A DNA stretch of 35,098 bases, taken from positions 1 through 35,098 of the forward strand of contig JAOPGA020000586.1 in assembly GCA_026419775.2 (NCBI GenBank), given 5' to 3'. Below are positions 29,553-35,098 of the stretch, piece by piece. Under the pieces are notes generated by a model. It ran no database searches and was not told the origin of the DNA. It was given only the letters and a program-made list of their open reading frames with translations. Source of the DNA: Acrasis kona (Eukaryota > Heterolobosea > Eutetramitea > Acrasida > Acrasidae). How positions within the stretch are numbered: the first letter of the stretch is position 1; every line of letters starts with the position of its first letter. The position numbers and the translations under genes were made by a program.

Positions 29553-31288
29553 TCACCGATGTTTATTTGTAATTTCTGTTAAAAGGCTTTTCAAGTTTTT
29601 GATCCATTCCTGTTTCGTTTCAATAGTTTCTGATTCCACTACATGTGTACCGTCCTCACATCCTATATAAATCACCAGGTCCTTCCCGCACACAAGTTCA
29701 ACATCAATATCAGTCACTTGATTTAAATCATCTATAACCAGAGCATATAACAATGTTTGCTTGTCAACAGTGAACAACATTAACAAATCAGATAGAGCCA
29801 CAACCCACAACCAATTATTCAAGTGTTCATTGTGGATTGTTTGGTCATCGCTACTTACAAACTTTAACCTATTTTGATAAATCAATTTTCTGTAAGGTTT
29901 CATATACAAGTCACGTTGTTCCTGTGTCAGCAGCTTGTTTAACTTCCTAATGTCATTAGCCGCCGCTCTTTCTTTTATACATTTATCTAGACGAACAGAC
30001 ACGGACAAATTGGACTCTAGTGCCTTCTCCAAGTTGTTATAGTCAACATGTTCAGGCTCGGTAAATTTTATTAATTCTTTCAATAACAAACTATATCGAG
30101 GAATTCTTTGTAAAGGCATCACAAGATAGTCAGCAAGGTTAAGGCCTCCTTTGGATTTGCTTGCCTTTTCTTTTTTTCTCAACCAGTCCCGGAACTTTTC
30201 GTTTTCCTTCTTTTCTTTTTTGATGGCATCAGTGGCGGTTTGGAAACGTTGGAAGTAATCAGTATAAGATTTTAAAAATGGACTAATAGTTAAGAAGGCA
30301 GTTCCGATCGATTGATCGTTACTTTTTGATAAATTTTCCATTAGTTTTTTATTGAAATTTATTATGATTTTTAGAATACTTGTGAGGCCTTCCACGTCCT
30401 TTATACTTTGACCATGAAGCAAGTCCATTGATGTGAGGTCGGAAAGGTAATGTTGGTTTAGAATGTTCAAACTCTTCAAATAGTTCAACTCCGTCGTTCT
30501 AATTTCCTTGATGATCATTTGACGCTGAGTGAGTTCTTCGGGCTCAATTACTTCAATTGTTTCGTCAATGCTGACGCGTGGTGACATTTGAGGAGATGAA
30601 GTTGAACTGTAACTACTACTACTGGAATCAAGTGCGACTTCAATGTGAATGGTTGGCGAAGCGAACGGACTGTTGTAATCGATTGGTTCTGTTTTGACTC
30701 TGTTGGCCGAACTTGTCTTTCTTAAATTTTTATCGACGACTGGTGTTGAGTTATTGCTAAATAACGATCTTTTGCGCGGACGTTTGGCGGTAGGACTAAC
30801 CATCCCTAGAAGGTCATCGTCTACATTGTGTTCATCAGATTTGAATAAAGATGTTCTTCTTTCATGTTGATGTGTATGGTCTACAGGGGAAGAGGGAAGA
30901 CTTAAGACGACATTAGGTTCATACCGAGTAAAACTAATTGATAAACGTCTTTTTACTTTGGAAAAGACTTCTGCTCCGAACGATTGTGACACTCTGCTCA
31001 TCATTGAAGATCCTCTGTTATGGCCGCGCTGCCGCGTGACGGGTTCAGGTTCTTGTACTGGGATCTCTGGAGCATCATCAACAAACTCCATAATATCTAG
31101 ATACGAATATGGTATCACACCTTCAATACCGCCTGATGTTTTCACAACACATGAGCCGTCATCATCACTTATTATAGTTACAACTTCATTTTCTTAACAT
31201 GTTTAATAGAATTAGATGCTACAATGTTACCTTGAACATTCAATGAACCACTAACAAACGAACAAACAAGAGCAGCCCTTGTTGGCAT
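29553..31288 (-). CDS. SH3-DH-PH Rho guanine nucleotide exchange factor
   Basis: Dbl-family RhoGEF, activating a Rho/Rac-type GTPase at membranes and on the actin cytoskeleton. Exons on the minus strand 31288-31231 and 31192-29553 (38-nt intron) give 565 aa. The intron splits an N-terminal SH3 domain (residues 3 to about 53): ALVCSFVSGSLNVQENE, then VVTIISDDDG and GVIPYSYLDIME, the last matching the SH3 G-x-I/V-P-x-x-Y/F-L motif. A Ser/Pro-rich linker with basic clusters (RPRKRSLF) follows. The DH domain (about 245-435) has RQMIIKEIRTTELNYLKSL, and YLVMPLQRIPRYSLLLKEL marks the catalytic helix region. A PH domain follows (about 450-560), ending in the Trp helix KQEWIKNLKSLL. The first exon is only 58 nt. 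Confidence 0.92.
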
Positions 31289-31397
31289 GGAACCGTTTAT
31301 TACCTATATTTAGTGACATTCGACATATTTTTTGAAATTGATTGGATGTTATTTTGTAACACATCACATTGGATAATGCATTGTTGCTACCCTCATT

Positions 31398-32024
31398 CTA
31401 CTTTAGGAGTGTATGCAGTTTCCTGCTAAGAAGATGGTTGATAACAGATGAAGATGATTCAGATTTAAAATCATTATCAAAAATATCTGCAATGTGCTTC
31501 TTTTGTTTGTCTGTAAGTACGTCTGGGAAATTAATGCTGAATTTCACTTTTAGATTTCCATATTCTCCTTCGCTTTGATATATTGGCATTCCTTTTCCTT
31601 CAACCTCATATACATATGTTGGGTCAATAATAGTATCCTTCAAATCCACCGTAATCTTCTTGTTGTCAAGGCACTTTATTTGGAAGGAAGGCACACCTGT
31701 TATTGCTTCTTTCACTGATATCTCCTTAATGTAAATCAGATCTTCTTCATCTCGTTGAAAAGTCGAATGTGGGATTTGATGGACACTCACAACTACGTCT
31801 CCAGAATCTCGACTTGATGTTCTCTCTCCTTTCCCTGTTAGTTGTATATACGTATTTTTGTTAATTCCGCGCGGTACATCCACTGTTAATTCATCCAAAA
31901 CGTTGAACGTTTTATTGTTGGCATGGTATGGTCGAATATAACTTTTCTTTTTAGTGCAACCATGATAGATTTCTTCTAGAGTTAGCGAGACCTGAACAAA
32001 AATGTCAGATATGTTCTCTCCCAT
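31398..32024 (-). CDS. DnaJ/Hsp40 C-terminal domain protein lacking a J domain
   Basis: 208-aa single-exon protein that matches the two beta-barrel peptide-binding domains of type II DnaJ (DNAJB-like) and nothing more. It starts at MGENISDIFVQVSLTLEEIY, the normal opening of CTD-I, and contains the LTVDVPRGINKNTYIQLTGK strand pair, HSTFQRDEEDLIYIKEIS (CTD-I/II boundary), VKEAITGVPSFQIKCLD and VEGKGMPIYQSEGEYGNLKV, ending in LTDKQKKHIADIF. There is no HPD-bearing J domain and no Cys-rich zinc centre. Only 80 bp separate its ATG from the divergent gene at 32105, so there is no room for a J-domain exon. It could hold substrates, or dimerise with full Hsp40s through its C-terminal helix. Same-strand neighbour of the RhoGEF gene, 109 bp apart. 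Confidence 0.88.
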   Translation of the reverse strand: MGENISDIFVQVSLTLEEIYHGCTKKKSYIRPYHANNKTFNVLDELTVDVPRGINKNTYIQLTGKGERTSSRDSGDVVVSVHQIPHSTFQRDEEDLIYIKEISVKEAITGVPSFQIKCLDNKKITVDLKDTIIDPTYVYEVEGKGMPIYQSEGEYGNLKVKFSINFPDVLTDKQKKHIADIFDNDFKSESSSSVINHLLSRKLHTLLK

Positions 32025-32104
32025 TACTGATTACAATAGCAGATGTTGTGATATGTGAGTGAGGTTGACGTAAATGACATAAAAATACAGAAGAAACGAC
32101 GTCG
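32025..32104. promoter_or_regulatory. 80-bp bidirectional promoter
   Basis: Between two divergent start codons. Contains GTTGACGT at 32064, a GTTGAC-type element 41 nt before the plus-strand ATG, and a second TGAC shortly after. Confidence 0.4.
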
Positions 32105-32685
32105 ATGTTGAGCAACGGACTGCCGAACACTAAAGCTGTGAAGCGTCACTTGGTAAGCTTCATTATCGGTGGAGTCTGGATAGTATTTGCGGCCTTGGAG
32201 TTTGTAAGTTCATCAAAATGTACCACATCTAATTCTATTGGTAGGCAACCCCATTTTTCATATTCACCAACAAAGAACAAAATAGAGAACTCACAAAGAG
32301 CGAGAATGGAGACATGATTTACTTGTACACCTGTCCTATTTTCATTGTCCCAGTCGTTGGGGTCATCGCTATTTTGGCTGGAGTATGTAGCCATATTATT
32401 TCTATTATTTTGCACTTTACGGCTGCTATCTTCAACATTGGTGTAATGACGTACTTCATTATATTCTTCCAAAGTAGAGCAGGTATGGACTTGACAAACA
32501 AGTTGTACCAACTTGTCGTACCGCCCATTATAATAGCATGTGTTGCGATAGGTTCGATTGTTTTAACACTGGACCAATGCAGACTTGCATACTATAATAG
32601 AAAGAAGGAACACGAGGAGAGTAACACTCACTACATTGCTATGAAAGGAGGAAAAATGAACGACTTTGACTCAGACAGCGATTAA
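32105..32685 (+). CDS. Four-transmembrane protein with acidic tail
   Basis: Exons 32105-32203 and 32245-32685 (41-nt intron) join to 179 aa. Four hydrophobic segments: HLVSFIIGGVWIVFAALEF (about 15-33), IFIVPVVGVIAILAGVCSHI (about 64-83), FTAAIFNIGVMTYFIIFF (about 90-107) and VVPPIIIACVAIGSIVLTL (about 122-141). The N-terminus and the Lys/Glu-rich tail ending NDFDSDSD are probably cytosolic. The Asp/Ser tail end could be phosphorylated by casein kinase 2; this is inference. The intron lies at the end of the first helix, so the plain open frame misses the N-terminal half. Family not recognised. Confidence 0.72.
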
Positions 32686-32720
32686 AAATCTGTAATTATA
32701 ATAAGCCCATGTTGTTTTAT
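32686..32720. terminator. 35-bp convergent 3' junction
   Basis: The four-TM gene and bL35m end 35 bp apart on opposite strands. TAATTATAATAAG and the complement of TTTTATTTATT give AT-rich 3'-end signals in both directions; the two transcripts must overlap. Confidence 0.5.
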
Positions 32721-33251
32721 TTATTTCAATTTTGCATTCATAAACTTCTTGAGCTTCTTTTCTAATGTCTTTTCGACGATGAATCCGTAACCCTTGAGTC
32801 TCTTGTTCACGACACCACTCTTCTTTGCCCCTATAGAGTTTTAGTAAAATGTGTTGTTGATTAAATAGCAACTCACAAGCGTGATGTCTCTTATAAGCTC
32901 TTCTGTATTTAATTCTACCGTCGCGTCTACTAACTCTGAATCTTTCTGTTACCGCTTGTTTGGTCTTTAATTTGTATTTTTTAGCAGCCTTCAGTTTTTG
33001 TTTTTTTATATACACTTTTGATGCTTTGTTCCGTACTGAGAATATCGAAAGTGGTGTGTGAAGTAGTGTGTCACTTTTGACCAAAGATCTAGAACTTTTG
33101 GCAAGGATATTCACATTAAGTGGTCTGTAAAATGTACGCGTTTGAAAAAGTGTTCTTGGTATGATATTCGTTGAGACTATGTATTAGGTGGTTGTGAGTA
33201 GTGATTAATACCTTTTCTACATGAGAACTGGGCAAGAAGGCGAACAGACAT
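32721..33251 (-). CDS. Mitochondrial large-subunit ribosomal protein bL35m, 3 exons
   Basis: bL35 of the mitochondrial ribosome. Exons on the minus strand 33251-33212 (40 nt), 33176-32877 and 32830-32721, giving 149 aa; introns 35 and 46 nt. The bL35 core is KYKLKTKQAVTERFRVSRRD then GRIKYRRAYKRHHAWAKKSG, close to the K-x-K-T...K-R-F and R-R-x-x-K-R-H motifs. The exon-3 frame ends in a basic helix (TLEKKLKKFMNAKLK). The tiny first exon encodes MSVRLLAQFSCRK and, with the start of exon 2, a basic, Ser/Thr-rich, acid-free stretch typical of a mitochondrial presequence. It is nuclear-encoded. Head-to-head with PRP5, 202 bp apart. Without splicing the ORF seems to run on into non-homologous sequence. 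Confidence 0.9.
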
Positions 33252-33453
33252 TCTTGGTTTTCACTTTGTTACAAAAATATTTTTATTATCTATAGAATCA
33301 ACTAATCAACAGCTTTTAACAAGAGTTTAGAGTGTGGATAGCAATATCAGCAAAAGAAAAGAGTAACAAAGTCTTTGATTTATTAATAAGCTTCATTTTG
33401 AATTGTGAGTGATTACAATCTTCATTCAATTTGCTGAAGCTAAGCATTTGAAC
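33252..33453. promoter_or_regulatory. Shared promoter region of bL35m and PRP5
   Basis: 202 bp between divergent start codons, AT-rich. The PRP5 side has no in-frame ATG with good context before 33454; the frame upstream is open to 33409 but starts at a weak ATT-rich stretch. No GTTGGTCA here. Confidence 0.4.
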
Positions 33454-35098
33454 ATGTCTCGCAGATCACCATCCAGAAGGAGTAGTAGATATGACTCTGG
33501 TGATGAAGATGACGATAGATACAGACGCCATTCTAGCAGCAGACACAGAGATGAACGAGAACGAAGTAGATCCAGTCGTCGAAGCCGTACTCCAGAAAGA
33601 GAAAGAGAAAGCAGAAGCAAAGATAGGAGCCACAGAGATGAACGAAGTTCTTCAAGATCATCGTCCACCCACACCAAACATTCCGAAGACAAAGACCACG
33701 AACCTCGTAGAGAAGAAGACAAGAGCAGTTCATCAAGTCACAAGCGCAAGTCAGAACAAGTACCTGACGGCGAAGCGGAGGCAAAAAAGGCACGTCTCGA
33801 AGCATGGAAGAAGAAAGGTAAGAACATTTTCTTTTCGTCTCGCATTAATTACATTCAAAGTGGAGGAAAATAACTTGATGAAGAAACTCAAAGAAGAAAA
33901 AGACAAGTTGGAGCAGGAAAGACAAAAAGCACAATTAGCAGCAGCAACCAATAACAATACAAACGAAACAAACACAAAACCAATATCCATGGTCGTCGCA
34001 TCAAACCTCAAGAATGAATCAAAACCACAATTAAACACACTATCAGAAGACGACCAGACTCCAAAAATCATTGATGACAATCCTTATAACTTTGATGTGG
34101 ATGATGATGATGATGACGACCAACCCATACAACAACATCCACAACCAATCAAACAAGAAGATCAAATGCAACAAGAAGAAGAAGAAGTCGATCCTCTTGA
34201 TGAATACATGAACGAAGTTAATTCACAAGTTAAGAAATTAATCCCTAATAACAAATTTAACGATGACATTGAGCTCATACACAAGAAACCAACCAACGTC
34301 ATCACGTACGATGACATTCTCACCAAACAAGAACCCATCGACAGCATCGTCCCAGACGTGACCTCCGAAGAGGACGACTCTGCAGGATTCATGGAAGCAT
34401 TACGCAAACGCGCCAACGAAGTTCCCACATCAACAACGGTCATCATGACAGCAGAGCAACAAGGACTACAAAGAGAGTTGGAACAAGATTTAAACAGAGA
34501 TGATGTGATCGACATGTTCGGAGATGACCAACCCGTTGCCAACGGACCCGCCATCGACGACTACTTGTATCCACAAACACTCGAGGGAGATCAACAAGCA
34601 AGCATCTTGGAACGACAATCTCGTCTCAACAAGAAGGATTTGAAGCCCGTAGATCACTCCAAAATCAATTATCCAACATTCCGAAAAAACTTTTTCATCC
34701 TACCAAAGGAATTTCGTAATCTTGACGAAGCTCAAATCAAAGATTTGCGAACTGACATGGGAAACATTCGCGTTCGTTTCAAAGAGGGCGACCAACCTCC
34801 TCCGCCCATTCGTTCGTGGTCACAGTGTGGTCTCAACGACACCATATTGGACGACATAAAGAAACTTGGTTACGAGGAACCATTCGCCATTCAAAAACAA
34901 GCCATTCCATGCATCATGTCGGGTCGCGATGTGATTGGAATTGCAAAAACAGGAAGCGGCAAAACACTAGCTTTTTTGTTGCCCATGCTAAGGCACGTAC
35001 TGGATCAACCTCCCTTACAAGAAGGCGACGGTCCCATTGCACTCATTATCGCTCCTACGAGAGAATTGGCACTACAGATTCACGACGATTGCAAACCA
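33454..35098 (+). CDS. PRP5: DEAD-box RNA helicase PRP5/DDX46 (cut by the window end)
   Basis: PRP5/DDX46, the spliceosomal DEAD-box ATPase that proofreads U2 snRNP-branch-site pairing in pre-spliceosome assembly. Exons 33454-33817 and from 33861 (43-nt intron) give 534 residues before the window ends. Residues 1-120 are an RS-like Arg/Ser/Glu domain (MSRRSPSRRSSRYDSGDED). A coiled coil follows, then poly-Asp and poly-Gln/Glu stretches, and VDPLDEYMNEV, the DPLD motif that binds SF3b1 in Prp5. Helicase motifs: PPIRSWSQCG, the Q-motif region (YEEPFAIQKQAIPCIMSGRD), Walker A AKTGSGKT (near 482) and Ia APTRELALQI. DEAD, SAT and the RecA2 domain must lie beyond 35098. The start at MSRRSPSRR heads the RS region; the open frame upstream looks like 5' UTR. 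Confidence 0.95.

Noticed and set aside
29394-29582. 62-codon plus-strand frame after the small acidic gene
   Set aside because: Begins with TTG inside the GTTGGTCA octamer and runs into the RhoGEF 3' end; no domain.
1-35098. Transposons, LTR elements, CRISPR arrays or rRNA genes
   Set aside because: No terminal repeats, transposase or reverse transcriptase motifs, repeat-spacer pattern or rRNA-like sequence were seen.

Overview
The window is nuclear DNA from a protist with a very compact genome. At least 15 protein genes lie on both strands with gaps of 25 to 1000 bp. Nearly all multi-exon genes are cut by GT-AG introns of only 35 to 52 nt (about 30 reconstructed here by joining frames across splice sites). 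TAA, TAG and TGA all act as stops, so the code is standard and ciliates are unlikely. The gene set (HOPS/CORVET VPS18, BIG-type ARF GEF, motile-cilium CFAP251, PEX11, p24, mitochondrial bL35, cyclin, RhoGEF, PRP5) describes a free-living cell with cilia, peroxisomes and mitochondria. A heterolobosean such as Naegleria or Acrasis is my best guess, but this is inference only.

Layout. 1-1386: gene-poor, with a decayed coding stretch near 905-1400. 1387-2112 (-): four-TM membrane protein. 2649-6219 (+): VPS18, 11 exons, convergent with a BIG/Sec7 ARF GEF at 6245-11863 (-, 4 exons); only 25 bp separate their stops. 12460-12834 (-) and 13074-13841 (+): two orphan genes. 14214-15209 (+): sterol desaturase/methylsterol oxidase-like gene whose deposited sequence has an N and two apparent one-base losses. 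15438-17474 (+): HD-type cyclic nucleotide phosphodiesterase with an N-terminal acylation motif. 17610-18110: a second coding relic. 18155-18451 (+): small secreted six-cysteine protein. 19456-22912 (+): CFAP251/WDR66, followed 30 bp later by an NmrA-like oxidoreductase (22943-23935). 24203-24433 (-): small secreted basic-site precursor-like protein. 24605-25296 (-): p24/TMED. 25453-26223 (-): cysteine/histidine-rich protein, head-to-head with PEX11 (26314-27315, +). 27489-28505 (-): cyclin. 29166-29357 (+): small acidic protein. 29553-31288 (-): SH3-DH-PH RhoGEF. 31398-32024 (-): DnaJ C-terminal domain protein without a J domain, head-to-head with a four-TM protein (32105-32685, +). 32721-33251 (-): mitochondrial ribosomal protein bL35m, head-to-head with PRP5/DDX46 (33454 to the window end, +).

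The genes do not form one pathway. Several concern membrane traffic (VPS18, BIG, p24) and signalling (PDE, RhoGEF, cyclin), but this looks like ordinary eukaryotic gene order. The most interesting non-genic signal is the octamer GTTGGTCA, seen seven times, always on the + strand and always outside coding sequence. In five cases an ATG follows 27 to 31 nt later, which suggests a core-promoter or initiator element. I saw no transposon, CRISPR array, tRNA or rRNA.
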